A stretch of DNA of 54,532 bases from Bacteroidales bacterium (GTDB taxonomy: Bacteria; Bacteroidota; Bacteroidia; Bacteroidales; P3). Positions 17,068 to 26,278 of this stretch are shown piece after piece (the stretch's first letter is position 1; every line of letters begins with the position of its first letter). The translations under genes and the position numbers were made by a program. Location: the NCBI GenBank assembly GCA_024400415.1, contig JAKSMS010000007.1, positions 1 through 54,532 of the forward strand. Reading direction: 5' to 3'. Below the pieces are notes generated by a model, which was given only the letters and a program-made list of their open reading frames with translations, was not told the DNA's origin and did no database searches.

Positions 17068-17165
17068 CGCATATTTTTGAATCGATACTAGAAAAACGAT
17101 ATTTTTTTGTCAAATTTAAGGATTATTAGCAGTAGCGGTTGGAGAATGTCCATTCTGAGAAGCGA

Positions 17166-17190
17166 AAGGCGGCCCATACAAGGACCGCCT
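17166..17190 (-). terminator. Terminator after pepD
   Basis: AGGCGG (17167-17172) pairs with CCGCCT (17185-17190); on the minus strand followed by TTTCGCTTC. Lies 27 bp past the pepD stop. Confidence 0.6.
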
Positions 17191-17217
17191 ATTTGGGCTG
17201 TATATTTTCGAAAGAAA

Positions 17218-18672
17218 CTATTTCTGAGGAACCACTTTGAGCACTTCGCAGAGATACTCGAAGAACTTGCCAACCGAGTCGATATTTACGCGCTCAGCTG
17301 GGCTGTGTGGGCTCATGATGGTAGGTCCGAAGGAGATCATATCCCAGTTTGGATACATACCGCCGAGGAGACCGCACTCAAGTCCGGCATGAATAGCCAT
17401 TACCTTAGGCTCGGTCTTATAGAGCTTCTTATAGGTGTCCTGCATGCACTTGAGCAGTGGGCTCTCCATGTTGGGTTTCCATCCTGGATAAGCTCCGGTG
17501 AGGTCGCAGGTACCGCCAGCGAGTTCTGCCAGGCATACGAGTCGCTCTGCGAGAGCATCCTTAGCGGTGTCAACAGAACTGCGGAGGAGGGCCATGATCT
17601 GGAATTCTTCGCCCTTGGTGCGAGCAATGGCAACGTTCAGCGAGGTCTCAACGAGGCCTGGCATAGAGTCGCTCATGCGCTGCACGCCATTAGGAATGGC
17701 CATCATGGTGTTGATGATGCGCTGGGTAGCAACTCCAGTGTATACTCTTGAAGGCATCTTAGCCTCTGCATAGCTCATGGTGAAGTCTGGCTCGGTAGCG
17801 GAAAGCTCTTTCTTTACCCAACCCTGTACCATGTCGAATTCAGCAAGGATGCAGTCTTTGTGCTCAGCTGGGAAAGCGATGGTAGCTACTGCCTCACGTG
17901 GGATAGCATTACGCATGTTGCCGCCGTCGATGCTGATGATGCGGAGGCCGCACTCTGCCACCCAGCGAAGGGCGCGGAAGAGAATCTTGTTGGCGTTGCC
18001 GCGGCCGAGGATGATATCCATGCCCGAGTGGCCGCCCTTGAGGCCGCCTACGGTCAGCGTGTAGGCCACATAGCCCTTAGGTGCTGCCGACTTGGATGCT
18101 GGGATATGCATGGTAGCGTCGATACCTCCTGCACAGCCTACATACAGTTCGCCCTCAGTCTCGGAATCGAGGTTCAGGAGGAGGTCGCCCTTGATAACGC
18201 CCTGCTCAAGGTTCTCAGCACCGGTCATGCCGGTTTCCTCGTCAATAGTGAAAAGGGCCTCGATAGGGCCGTGCTGGATGGTATCTGAAGCAAGCACAGT
18301 CATAGCTGCTGCTGCGCCGATGCCGTTGTCTGCGCCGAGGGTGGTGCCGTTAGCCCATACCCATCCGTCAATGATGCGGGTCTCGATGGGGTCGGTCAAG
18401 AAGTCGTGCTGCTTGTCGTTGTTCTTCTGAGGCACCATGTCAACGTGTGCCTGGAGGATAACGCCGCGACGGTTCTCCATGCCCTTGGTGGCTGGCTTGC
18501 GCATGATTATGTTGCCAATCTTGTCAACATAGCATTCAATATTGTGGTCTTTAGCAAACTTCACAAGCATCTCACGTACGATTTCTTCATGTTTTGAAGG
18601 ACGTGGACATTGGGTGAGTGAGTAGAAATTATTCCACAACTCTTTTGGTTGAAGATCTTTGATAGTGCTCAT
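17218..18672 (-). CDS. pepD: Aminoacyl-histidine dipeptidase (PepD, M20 family)
   Basis: A 484-residue metallopeptidase of normal PepD length. Metal-ligand motifs appear in order: AHVDMVPQ (about residue 80), LGADNGIG (bridging Asp), DEETGMTGA (general base and ligand Glu), LNLDSE, and near the C-terminus HAGLECG. The central lid domain contains GGLKGGHSGMDI. Family knowledge: it hydrolyses Xaa-His dipeptides such as carnosine and other dipeptides in the cytoplasm, which fits a peptide-using anaerobe. A possible minus-strand promoter (TTG 18744-18742, 19 bp, TAATTTCG 18722-18715) precedes it. It lies downstream of the IPExxxVDY-like gene with a 102-bp gap. Confidence 0.95.
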   Translation of the reverse strand: MSTIKDLQPKELWNNFYSLTQCPRPSKHEEIVREMLVKFAKDHNIECYVDKIGNIIMRKPATKGMENRRGVILQAHVDMVPQKNNDKQHDFLTDPIETRIIDGWVWANGTTLGADNGIGAAAAMTVLASDTIQHGPIEALFTIDEETGMTGAENLEQGVIKGDLLLNLDSETEGELYVGCAGGIDATMHIPASKSAAPKGYVAYTLTVGGLKGGHSGMDIILGRGNANKILFRALRWVAECGLRIISIDGGNMRNAIPREAVATIAFPAEHKDCILAEFDMVQGWVKKELSATEPDFTMSYAEAKMPSRVYTGVATQRIINTMMAIPNGVQRMSDSMPGLVETSLNVAIARTKGEEFQIMALLRSSVDTAKDALAERLVCLAELAGGTCDLTGAYPGWKPNMESPLLKCMQDTYKKLYKTEPKVMAIHAGLECGLLGGMYPNWDMISFGPTIMSPHSPAERVNIDSVGKFFEYLCEVLKVVPQK

Positions 18673-18774
18673 AATGAATATATTTTATTAATTTATTATC
18701 AAGTTTGACGCTACGAAATTACTATTTTTTTTGGAATTGTACAAGAAAAATCCGAAAAAAATCATTTCCGACGG

Positions 18775-19380
18775 TTAATCGAGCTCTTCCATTTCCATGG
18801 TATCCGAAAGGGTTTGAAAGAGATTTTGCAAGCATTCCGACAGCGCTTTCACATGGCGCGCTACTTTTGATGGGACAGTACCCGTAAAAGAGGACAGCAG
18901 CGAGCAATCCGCTCCGCCCGGGGCGTCAAAACCCAAATAGTCGACCTGGATCACTCCCCCATCTCGAAATGCCGCCACCTCCGCAGACAGCTTGCCAAGA
19001 CGGATGTTGTAGGGGTCGTCAACCTCCACGCCAAAGACCATATCGTGATGTATGCGACGGCTTACCTCGTGGGAATCACGACCGGCAATGAAGAGCACCT
19101 TGTCGTAATAGTCCAGCGTCGGGTCAATAGACCCCGTGGCCACAGGATTGTCTATCACTACGTATAGGAGCTTGAGCATCTCATCATAATAGGAATAGCG
19201 CGGGCAGTTCACCTCGCGGCCGTCTTCGGTATAGTATACTATCTCGGGATCGCACGAGAGCGACAGCGAGAAGACCTCGTTCAACTGGTGTACAAAGTCA
19301 TAGTTCACATATCGCGTGTCCCATAGGAGCACTTGCGTGTCTGAGTAGTTTAGCGTTATTTCCGGTCTACGTCGTGCCAT
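18775..19380 (-). CDS. Uncharacterised protein, possibly IPExxxVDY family
   Basis: A 201-residue cytoplasmic protein with no signal peptide. It begins MARRRPEITLNYSD and contains FVHQLNEVFSLSLS, a Tyr-rich RYSYYDEMLKLLYVVID, and IDPTLDYYDKVLFIAG, a spacing that resembles the IPExxxVDY motif of a small Bacteroidota family of unknown function. The last 40 residues (KVARHVKALSECLQNLF...MEMEELD) look helical and acidic. It lies 15 bp downstream of the PflX-type radical SAM gene and is probably co-transcribed. The family assignment rests on the pattern only; no catalytic residues are evident. Confidence 0.6.
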   Translation of the reverse strand: MARRRPEITLNYSDTQVLLWDTRYVNYDFVHQLNEVFSLSLSCDPEIVYYTEDGREVNCPRYSYYDEMLKLLYVVIDNPVATGSIDPTLDYYDKVLFIAGRDSHEVSRRIHHDMVFGVEVDDPYNIRLGKLSAEVAAFRDGGVIQVDYLGFDAPGGADCSLLSSFTGTVPSKVARHVKALSECLQNLFQTLSDTMEMEELD

Positions 19381-19395
19381 TATGCATTAGTGTAT

Positions 19396-20334
19396 TTATT
19401 CTGATTCAAAAGCTTCTCGATTTGAAAACTGGGGCACATAATGCTGCTGCGACGAGAATTCCTGCACCCATCCGCGATGAAATCCCAACTCATAGAAGTG
19501 GTCCACCACTCGGTCGTACTCTTCCTGTGTGATAGTGCGCAGCAGATACTCGGGCACCTGGCCGCCGGCATCACCCTCCGCACCGAAGATCGGCGTATAC
19601 TGCGACATCAGCGATATATGGAGATTGAGCGACAGGTTGTCGGCCATCCAATCCAGCACACGCAGCGAATTGTCCACCTGCCCAGGCAAGATCAGATGCC
19701 TGATGATAATGCCGCGATAGGCCAGGCCGTCATCGTCGGTGGGCAAGCCCGAACCCTTCTGCGAATACATCTCGAGCAAGGCCTTCTGCGCCACCTCAGG
19801 ATAATCGGCAGCATGGCTGAGCGTTGCCGCCAATGAAGAATCCATATACTTGAAATCTGGCAGATACACATCCACATAGGGGGCCACCATCTTGAGCGAC
19901 TCCACCGAGTCATATCCGTTGGTGTTGTACACCACCGTCGGGAAACACCCTCTTCGATGGAGCTCCTCCACTATCTGAGGCACACAGTAGGAATAATGCG
20001 CCGGACTTACAAATCCAATGATGTTCTCGGTTTGGGCCAGCACCTCCTCTACCCTGTCGCACACAGCCTCCAAACCGCGGTAATAGAGACACGACTCGTC
20101 GACATGGACTCCCGATATCTGATAGTTCTGGCAGAAGCAGCAATGAAGATTGCAATGGGCAAAAAAGATATTGCAGATACCCTTCGTGCCACAGATAGGC
20201 GGCTCTTCGCCCTTATGCACACATATCGACGCCACCTCGGGCTGGTGAGGCGCTTGGCAGTAGCCCTTCGCCAATGTGCGGTCCACTCCGCATTGCCGCG
20301 GACAGGAAGTACAGATCCAATCAGTTTGATTCAT
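19396..20334 (-). CDS. PflX-type radical SAM protein (pyruvate formate-lyase activase homologue)
   Basis: A 312-residue radical SAM protein. The 4Fe-4S cluster motif CxxxCxxC is in HCNLHCCFCQNYQISG (about residues 58-73). An N-terminal cysteine set (ICTSCPRQCGVDR and GYCQAP, within the first 30 residues) probably binds a second cluster or metal. Later motifs fit the COG1313/PflX group: GIIIRHLILPGQVDNS and SLMSQYTPIF. The true target of this group is unknown; some members lie near pyruvate formate-lyase but none is here. The gene starts divergently from pgpH with about 120 bp between start codons, containing an inverted repeat. The IPExxxVDY-like gene follows closely. Confidence 0.85.
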   Translation of the reverse strand: MNQTDWICTSCPRQCGVDRTLAKGYCQAPHQPEVASICVHKGEEPPICGTKGICNIFFAHCNLHCCFCQNYQISGVHVDESCLYYRGLEAVCDRVEEVLAQTENIIGFVSPAHYSYCVPQIVEELHRRGCFPTVVYNTNGYDSVESLKMVAPYVDVYLPDFKYMDSSLAATLSHAADYPEVAQKALLEMYSQKGSGLPTDDDGLAYRGIIIRHLILPGQVDNSLRVLDWMADNLSLNLHISLMSQYTPIFGAEGDAGGQVPEYLLRTITQEEYDRVVDHFYELGFHRGWVQEFSSQQHYVPQFSNREAFESE

Positions 20335-20350
20335 ATATCTCCGTAACGAG

Positions 20351-20408
20351 GATAGTGGCTATTTATTCTGTAAAAGCCTCTTTTTTTTCTCAAAGAGTGG
20401 CCACTATC
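20351..20408. repeat. Inverted repeat in the pflX-pgpH divergent promoter region
   Basis: GATAGTGGC (20351-20359) and its exact complement GCCACTATC (20400-20408) are 40 bp apart; the right arm contains AGTGGCCACT and abuts the pgpH -7 box. Could be an operator or a hairpin. Confidence 0.4.
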
Positions 20409-20421
20409 AAAAAAAAAGTCG

Positions 20422-20429
20422 TATCTTTG
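20422..20429 (+). promoter_or_regulatory. -7 box of pgpH promoter
   Basis: TATCTTTG followed by CA, 27 bp before the start codon; the -33 position is occupied by the inverted-repeat arm GCCACTATC rather than TTTG. Confidence 0.55.
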
Positions 20430-20455
20430 CATTCATATTATATATACGTGCACGC

Positions 20456-22447
20456 ATGGGAAACCTGATATCCAAAATAATAAGCCACCTAAGGATACTT
20501 TATCTTATACTTGCTTTGCTTGGCAGCGTGGCTATAATCCTCTTGCTTTTTCCTCAATCGCAGAAAAAATCCAACTACGAGACCGCTATTGGAACCTCTT
20601 GGAAAGAGAGCGACCTCTACGCCCCGTTCGATTTTGCCATACTCAAAAGCCCTGACGAGATCAGCCGCGAAGCAGCCATCGCCAGGTCAAAGGCACTGCT
20701 TTATTACCACCAAGACAGCTCGGCACACATCTTTGCCCTTCAAAACCTCCAGAAAAGCGGACTCCCCCGCATGCAGCAGGCTCGCCTGCATAAAACCATC
20801 GACAGCATCTACCGTATCGGATATCTCGAAATTCCAGAAGAGATTGCCGACCTCTACAGCCACACCGTAGTGCTGCTTACTGGCAATATCGGCTCCGAAC
20901 ATTCGCCCGAAGAATACGTCACCCCCTTCGACATCGAAAGCGACCTTCTTGCCGACAGCATTCTCGTGCCCAACATCAGATACGACGCCATTCGCACCAA
21001 ACTGGAGATGGACTCAAGGCTCTCCCAAGGCGTCTACACACTCCATTCCGTTAAGAAAAACGCCTTGATCATCTCTAAAGGGGAACTGATCACGCCCGAA
21101 AAGTCTCAAATCATCAAATCCCTCAACCACGAACTGGGCATCCGCTTCGAATCCGGACACACCATCTGGGGCTTCATCTTCGGCCAGGGACTCCTCTGCA
21201 TCATGGCCCTGCTAGCCCTATATCTGTTTCTCCGAAACACCAACAGCCCCATCCTTAAAGACACCCGCAAGGCCTCATTCCTTATCACCCTCATCCTCAT
21301 GATGGCTGCCTCAGTGGCCCTCATCATGAACATCCGCGAGGAATGGATCCTTGGCGCGCCACTCTGCATAGCGCCCATCCTCATCTGCGTATTCTTCGAC
21401 ATGCGCGTGGCCCTCTATGTCCACCTGGCCACCATCATCATGCTCGGCAACCTCGTCCCCAACAGCTTCGAATTCATTTTCTACCAGCTGGTAACAGGCA
21501 TGCTCTCCATCATCACGGTGAGGAACTTCGACAAGCGCAGCAACTTCTTCACCGTCAGCGCAGTCATCATGCTTAGCTATTCGCTCATCTACGTGTGCGG
21601 CATCATGAGCCAGGAAGGCCACCTCGGCAATATCCAGTGGCAGCGCTTTGCCGTGTTCGGCATGAATGCCGTGCTCACCCTCCTCGCCTACCCCTCCATC
21701 TACCTTTTCGAGAAACTCTTCGGAATGACCACCCCGCTCACCCTCCAAGAGATCGCCAGCACTAACACCCCTGCCCTGCGCGAATTGAGCCGCAAGGCCC
21801 CAGGCACCTTCCAGCACTCCATGCAGGTGGCCAACATCAGCGAAGACCTCATCAACGAGATTGGCGGCAATGCCCTCCTGGCACGCGTTGGCGCCCTCTA
21901 CCACGACATCGGAAAGAGCTGCAACCCACTATTCTACACCGAAAACCAAAACTCAGGATACAACCCCCACGACGAACTCGACTACGAAGAGAGCGCCCGC
22001 GTCATCACCAGCCACGTGGTCGACGGCATCAGACTGGCCAAGAAATACAAGCTGCCCAACGTAGTGATCGACTTCATCCGCACCCACCACGGCACCTCAA
22101 AAACGCTATACTTCTACAACAAATTCGTCAACGAGTTCCCCAACGAGGAGGTCGACGAGAGCGCATTCACCTATCCAGGGCCACGCCCATTCTCCAAAGA
22201 GACCGCCATCGTCATGCTCGTTGATGGCGTAGAGGCCGCCTGCAAGAGCCTCAAAAACCCCGACAAAGATTCCATCAACGAACTCGTAGACCGAATCATC
22301 GACGGAAAGATAGAAGACAACCAGCTCAGCAACTGCGACATCACCTTCAACGACATCAGCAAGATCCGCCAGAAGCTCAAGAGCAAGATGAACAGCATCT
22401 ACCACATCCGCATCTCCTACCCAGTAAAGAACGAACAAAACAAATAA
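20456..22447 (+). CDS. 7TM-HD phosphodiesterase (PgpH-like)
   Basis: A 663-residue membrane protein. One N-terminal membrane helix (about 10-32) is followed by an extracytoplasmic domain (about 35-260). Then comes a seven-helix block (about 265-450) and a cytoplasmic HD domain (about 460-650). The HD motif is ALYHDIGKSCNP, with the preceding histidine in GTFQHSMQVANI and further ligands in IRTHHGTSKTLYF. This is the 7TMR-HDED/7TM-HD architecture of PgpH, which in Firmicutes hydrolyses cyclic di-AMP to pApA. Inference: same activity here, controlled by an external ligand. mntP follows after 10 bp, so the two are an operon. Confidence 0.85.
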   Translation: MGNLISKIISHLRILYLILALLGSVAIILLLFPQSQKKSNYETAIGTSWKESDLYAPFDFAILKSPDEISREAAIARSKALLYYHQDSSAHIFALQNLQKSGLPRMQQARLHKTIDSIYRIGYLEIPEEIADLYSHTVVLLTGNIGSEHSPEEYVTPFDIESDLLADSILVPNIRYDAIRTKLEMDSRLSQGVYTLHSVKKNALIISKGELITPEKSQIIKSLNHELGIRFESGHTIWGFIFGQGLLCIMALLALYLFLRNTNSPILKDTRKASFLITLILMMAASVALIMNIREEWILGAPLCIAPILICVFFDMRVALYVHLATIIMLGNLVPNSFEFIFYQLVTGMLSIITVRNFDKRSNFFTVSAVIMLSYSLIYVCGIMSQEGHLGNIQWQRFAVFGMNAVLTLLAYPSIYLFEKLFGMTTPLTLQEIASTNTPALRELSRKAPGTFQHSMQVANISEDLINEIGGNALLARVGALYHDIGKSCNPLFYTENQNSGYNPHDELDYEESARVITSHVVDGIRLAKKYKLPNVVIDFIRTHHGTSKTLYFYNKFVNEFPNEEVDESAFTYPGPRPFSKETAIVMLVDGVEAACKSLKNPDKDSINELVDRIIDGKIEDNQLSNCDITFNDISKIRQKLKSKMNSIYHIRISYPVKNEQNK

Positions 22448-22457
22448 TAACTATAGC

Positions 22458-23030
22458 ATGACCATCTGGGAGTCCATACTGCTAGGCATAGCCTTATGCT
22501 TTGACACACTCGCCGTCAGCGCCACCTGCTCCATCAAGTCGCGCATACCCATCCAAAGAGGGATGCTTATGGCCCTCATCTTCGCCCTATTCCAAGGCGG
22601 CTTCCCGCTCATCGGAGCCCTCATAGGCACCGCGGCAGAACAGCTGGTGTCCAGCCTCGATCATTGGGTAGCATTCGGACTTCTGGCCCTAGTGGGCGGC
22701 AACATGATCCGCGACGCCTTCTCCAACAAAAAGGAAGACGACAACTTCGACATCTCTAAGTTCGGCGTCATCATCACCCTCGCCGTCGCCACCAGCATCG
22801 ACGCCTTCGTCGTAGGCATCGGATTCGGCCTCCACAGCGCCATCCACGAAAGCCTGCTCACCTGCCTCATCATCGGCATCGTAACGTTCATAGCAGCCAT
22901 GATAGGCCAGATCATCGGTCGCATCAAGCTGCCCTTCAACGACCGAATAGCCACCCTCATAGGCGGCCTGGTGCTGATCGCCCTCGGCACCAAGACCCTC
23001 ATCGAGCACCTAGGAATACTAGCCAACTAG
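22458..23030 (+). CDS. mntP: Manganese efflux pump MntP
   Basis: A 190-residue protein with six hydrophobic segments, the normal MntP/YebN size. The two-fold repeated motif is visible: ALCFDTLAVSATC in the first half and TSIDAFVVGIGFG in the second, both with the Asp needed for transport. Family knowledge: it exports Mn2+ across the inner membrane and protects from manganese excess. In E. coli the gene is controlled by MntR and a riboswitch; no yybP-ykoY-like element is evident here, where the start lies only 10 bp after pgpH. The last codons overlap the first of a short direct-repeat series. Confidence 0.93.
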   Translation: MTIWESILLGIALCFDTLAVSATCSIKSRIPIQRGMLMALIFALFQGGFPLIGALIGTAAEQLVSSLDHWVAFGLLALVGGNMIRDAFSNKKEDDNFDISKFGVIITLAVATSIDAFVVGIGFGLHSAIHESLLTCLIIGIVTFIAAMIGQIIGRIKLPFNDRIATLIGGLVLIALGTKTLIEHLGILAN

Positions 23031-23071
23031 AAAAACACTAGGAAACTAGAAAACCGGCCAACTAGAAAAAC
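23022..23071. repeat. Short direct repeats after mntP
   Basis: GCCAACTAGAAAAAC occurs exactly at 23022-23036 (over the mntP stop) and 23057-23071, with a degenerate third copy GGAAACTAGAAAACC at 23041-23055 between them. Confidence 0.65.
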
Positions 23072-23091
23072 AGAAAACTATCAAGAAACAC

Positions 23092-23125
23092 AAAAGGTCC
23101 CTCGCAGCCGAGAGACCTTTTATAA
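23092..23125. terminator. Bidirectional terminator
   Basis: AAAAGGTC (23092-23099) pairs with GACCTTTT (23114-23121), inner CTCG/CGAG; lies between convergent mntP and the outer membrane protein gene. Confidence 0.85.
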
Positions 23126-23144
23126 TATCTTATTATATACAGCC

Positions 23145-23951
23145 CTATCTATTTACGAATGGGATACGGTAGGTCGCTGTCAGGAAGAAGGCAAGGTTGT
23201 TGCCCTGAGGCACAACCGTACGGCCAAAGTTTACGTTTTGGCTACCATTGCCAGGATCCTCGGCCTTAGTTCCGTTGCCGTAAGATTCTTTCTCGATAAC
23301 GCGCACGCGGTCATCTGACAGAGAGACTGCCAGGAAGCCATAGTCCATCGACAGGTCCAATTCCCAATCAGAATGCTGATAGCCCACGTTGAGCAGGAAG
23401 TTCACATCCGGACGACGGATATGCTTGAAGGCGCCGCGCATAGACTTAGGCTGCGTCGTATAAGTGTCGAAATTCATGCTCTCCTGAGGCATCTGCGGAC
23501 TGATCTTGCGCTCGCGATAGCGGCCGAACATGCCGAAACTGAAGGCCGGTCCGAAGCTTACCACGATATTGTGGCCAGCCTCATTGACAGGCAGCTCATA
23601 CTCATATCTGGCAAGCACTGGCAGCTGCACATACCATGCACGGCAGCGGCCATAGTCGAGGCTCATGCTGGCATTCTTCTGGTACACCTCCTCGAAGCGG
23701 TATCCGCGGCGGATAAAGTTCATGCCCACCTGGATAGACACATTTTCAAGAAGAAACGAGCTAGTCTCTTCAAAACCATATTCGGCAAATCCGCCGAGGT
23801 TGGTGGCCATGATGCCGCCTGAGGTGATGAGGTCGTCAACATAGGTGGCATAGCCAAGACCCAGCTTAGCGCCGAAATGCGACCATTGGGCCTGTGCGGC
23901 GCCCATTCCTAAGGTCAGTAAGAGAGCGAGGGTAAAAAGTATCTTTTTCAT
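23145..23951 (-). CDS. Outer membrane beta-barrel protein (PorT-like family)
   Basis: A 268-residue protein with a cleavable signal peptide (MKKILFTLALLLTLGMGAAQAQ) and a mature part of alternating hydrophobic strands: FGAKLGLGYATY, NLGGFAEYGFEE, SIQVGMNFIRRGYRFEE, YVQLPVLARYEYELP and NLAFFLTATYRIPFVNR. The GFE and LQLPVLARY-type strands and the aromatic C-terminus suggest an 8-10-stranded barrel of the PorT/OMP_b-brl_2 group. Some relatives help type IX secretion, others are uncharacterised; I cannot tell which. It lies 7 bp downstream of the dipeptidyl peptidase gene and must be co-transcribed. Confidence 0.8.
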   Translation of the reverse strand: MKKILFTLALLLTLGMGAAQAQWSHFGAKLGLGYATYVDDLITSGGIMATNLGGFAEYGFEETSSFLLENVSIQVGMNFIRRGYRFEEVYQKNASMSLDYGRCRAWYVQLPVLARYEYELPVNEAGHNIVVSFGPAFSFGMFGRYRERKISPQMPQESMNFDTYTTQPKSMRGAFKHIRRPDVNFLLNVGYQHSDWELDLSMDYGFLAVSLSDDRVRVIEKESYGNGTKAEDPGNGSQNVNFGRTVVPQGNNLAFFLTATYRIPFVNR

Positions 23952-23958
23952 GGCTGGA

Positions 23959-26160
23959 TTATAATTTTCTAAGGATAAAGTCGGTCATAAGCTTGTAGAG
24001 GTTCAGTCGGGTGTTGCCTCCATAAATGCTGTGGTTCTTATTTGGGTAGATGCGCATCTCAAACTGCTTGTCTGCCTTCTCAAGGGCCGTCACCAGGTCC
24101 GTGCAGTTCTGGAAGTGCACATTGTCGTCGCCGGTGCCATGGATCAGCAGATAGTTGCCGTCAAGCAGGTGGGCGAAATTGAGCGGCGAGTTCTCGTCGT
24201 AGCCCTGAGGGTTGTCCTGCGGACGCTGGAGGAAGCGCTCGGTATAGATATTGTCGTAGTAGCGCCAGGTGGTGACAGGTGCCACAGCTATGGCACTCTT
24301 GAACACATCGTGGCCCTTCAGCACGCTGAGCGTCGACAGGTAGCCGCCGAAGCTCCAGCCCCAGATGCCTATGCGCTCTGCGTCGATCCACTTCTTCTGG
24401 CCAAACCACTTGGCAGCTGCAATAGCGTCCTCGCATTCCATCTTGCCAAGGTTCTTGTAAGTCTGCATCTTGAATTCGCGACCCCTTCCGCCAGTGCCGC
24501 GGCCGTCAAAGCAGGCCACCACATAGCCCTTCTGGCTGAGCATATGGTACCAGTAGAAGTCGGCACCGCCATAAGTATTGTTCACCTGCTGGTTGCCCGG
24601 ACCGCCATACACATAGATCAGCAGCGGGTACACCTTAGTAGAGTCAAAGTCTGGAGGCACGATCATGTAGTAGTTCAGCAGCGTGCCGTTAGCATTGGCC
24701 AGCTGGCCAAACTGCTTGCGGTTAGCGCCATATTCTTTCATCTTCTTCTGCAGGGCAGCATTGTCTTCAAGCACCTTCACCAGCTTGCCTTTGCCGTCGT
24801 GGAGAGTATATACAGGGGCAGAATTGGCGTCAGAGAACATCTGGATGAAGTACTTGCAGCCGTTGCTGAAATTTGCGCTGTAAGTGCCCTCTTTCGTACC
24901 CAGGTTCACCTTCTTCTTGCCCTTGAAGTCTATCACATAGAGGTCCTTGTTGATAGGGCTGCTCTCGTGGCTGAGGTAGTAGATCTGCTGCTTCTTCTCG
25001 TCGATGGCGCACACGCTCACCACGTCGAACTCGCCGCTAGTGATCTGTCGCACCTGGTTGCCCTGCATGTCATACATATAGAGGTGGTTGAAGCCGTCCT
25101 TCTCAGAGTTGATGAGGAAATGCTTGCCATCCTGCAGGAACATCCAAGTGTCAGGAACCTCCACATACTGGCCACACTTCTCATTGTAGAGCTGGCTGAT
25201 GGCGCCGGTGGTGGCGTCGGCCAGATATATAGTCATATCGTTCTGCAGACGGTTCATGTGCATGTATGCCAGAGTGTTGGCATCCTTGGTCCACTGCATG
25301 CGGGGCAGGTACTGGTCGCGCTCGCTACCCGTATTCAGCTTCAAAGTCTTGGCAGAGGCAAGGTCGTAGATCATGATGTCCACCACCGAGTTGTCCTCGC
25401 CAGCCTTAGGATATTTGAAGTTGTTGTCCTGTGGGTAGAGGTCGCCCCAGAGCTGCATGTTATACTGCTTCACCTTCGACTCGTCGAAGCGGTAGAAGGC
25501 AATCTTCTTCGAATCCGGACTCCAATAAAAGCCCTGGGTGATGGCGAATTCCTCCTCATACACCCAGTCAGTAGTGCCGTTGATGACATGGTTCAGCTTG
25601 CCGTCAAAGGTCACCTGAGTCTCCTTCAGCGAGGCCAGGTCCATGATGAAGAGGTTATTGTCGCGCACAAAAGCCACCATCTTGCCGTCAGGCGAGAACG
25701 TCGTGAGGCGCTGCTTGCCGTTCTTGGTCAGGCAGGTGAACGAGCCCTTCTGGATATCATAGAGATAGTAGGTGCTAACACCGCTGTGGCGGTAGAGAGG
25801 CTCAAACTCTGCCGAGAGGAGAATCTGCTGCTCGTTGGCGTCAAACACATAAGACTCGATAACAGGCATAGGCTTGGCCGACTTGGTTCCCGGAGCGTTG
25901 AAGGCACAGATCGTTGCCACCAGCTCGCCAGTGCGATAGGAGTATTTGTCTATAGAGCTGCGGGTGAGCACCGTATAATGCTCGCCATCCTGCATAGAGG
26001 TAAGTCCGCCGAAGCCGCTCACCCTAAACGTTCCTTTAGCCCAAACGTCTTCCAGAGTAATCTCTTTAGGGGCATTGTTTTGAGCAACAGCCACACCCCC
26101 CGAAATCGTGGAGGCAAAAAGCATCAAGCCCGCTATCATTGTAGTCTTTTTCATATCCAA
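23959..26160 (-). CDS. Dipeptidyl peptidase IV (S9B family)
   Basis: A 733-residue exported serine peptidase. After a signal peptide (to about residue 26) comes an eight-bladed propeller (about 60-480) with the DPP IV motif DWVYEEEF (198-205), whose Glu pair holds the substrate N-terminus. The alpha/beta-hydrolase domain has Ser603 in GWSFGGYL, Asp678 in HGTGDDNVHF and His710 in NKNHSIYGG; the spacing Asp-His of 32 matches human DPP4. It cleaves Xaa-Pro (and Xaa-Ala) dipeptides in the periplasm, fitting a proteolytic anaerobe. ATG at 26160 or the Met two codons later could be the start. A minus-strand promoter at 26310-26279 leaves a leader of over 100 nt. Confidence 0.95.
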   Translation of the reverse strand: MDMKKTTMIAGLMLFASTISGGVAVAQNNAPKEITLEDVWAKGTFRVSGFGGLTSMQDGEHYTVLTRSSIDKYSYRTGELVATICAFNAPGTKSAKPMPVIESYVFDANEQQILLSAEFEPLYRHSGVSTYYLYDIQKGSFTCLTKNGKQRLTTFSPDGKMVAFVRDNNLFIMDLASLKETQVTFDGKLNHVINGTTDWVYEEEFAITQGFYWSPDSKKIAFYRFDESKVKQYNMQLWGDLYPQDNNFKYPKAGEDNSVVDIMIYDLASAKTLKLNTGSERDQYLPRMQWTKDANTLAYMHMNRLQNDMTIYLADATTGAISQLYNEKCGQYVEVPDTWMFLQDGKHFLINSEKDGFNHLYMYDMQGNQVRQITSGEFDVVSVCAIDEKKQQIYYLSHESSPINKDLYVIDFKGKKKVNLGTKEGTYSANFSNGCKYFIQMFSDANSAPVYTLHDGKGKLVKVLEDNAALQKKMKEYGANRKQFGQLANANGTLLNYYMIVPPDFDSTKVYPLLIYVYGGPGNQQVNNTYGGADFYWYHMLSQKGYVVACFDGRGTGGRGREFKMQTYKNLGKMECEDAIAAAKWFGQKKWIDAERIGIWGWSFGGYLSTLSVLKGHDVFKSAIAVAPVTTWRYYDNIYTERFLQRPQDNPQGYDENSPLNFAHLLDGNYLLIHGTGDDNVHFQNCTDLVTALEKADKQFEMRIYPNKNHSIYGGNTRLNLYKLMTDFILRKL

Positions 26161-26278
26161 AAGCTAATCTTTTTATATATGTTTACAAAGTTTTCAAGTT
26201 TTAGAATCGGGCCACTAACCAAAGATAATCAGAAGATTAATCCAATAGCCGAACCCTATTCGCAACAATAACAACGTG

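Noticed and set aside
22448-22457. yybP-ykoY manganese riboswitch before mntP
   Set aside because: The 10-bp gap to pgpH cannot hold it, and no such fold is seen upstream of pgpH.
24031-26271. A 746-codon open frame antisense to the whole DPP IV gene
   Set aside because: It is a mirror of the codon bias of a well-supported gene; the translation is rich in V, A, H and L with no domain, and DPP IV has all catalytic residues.
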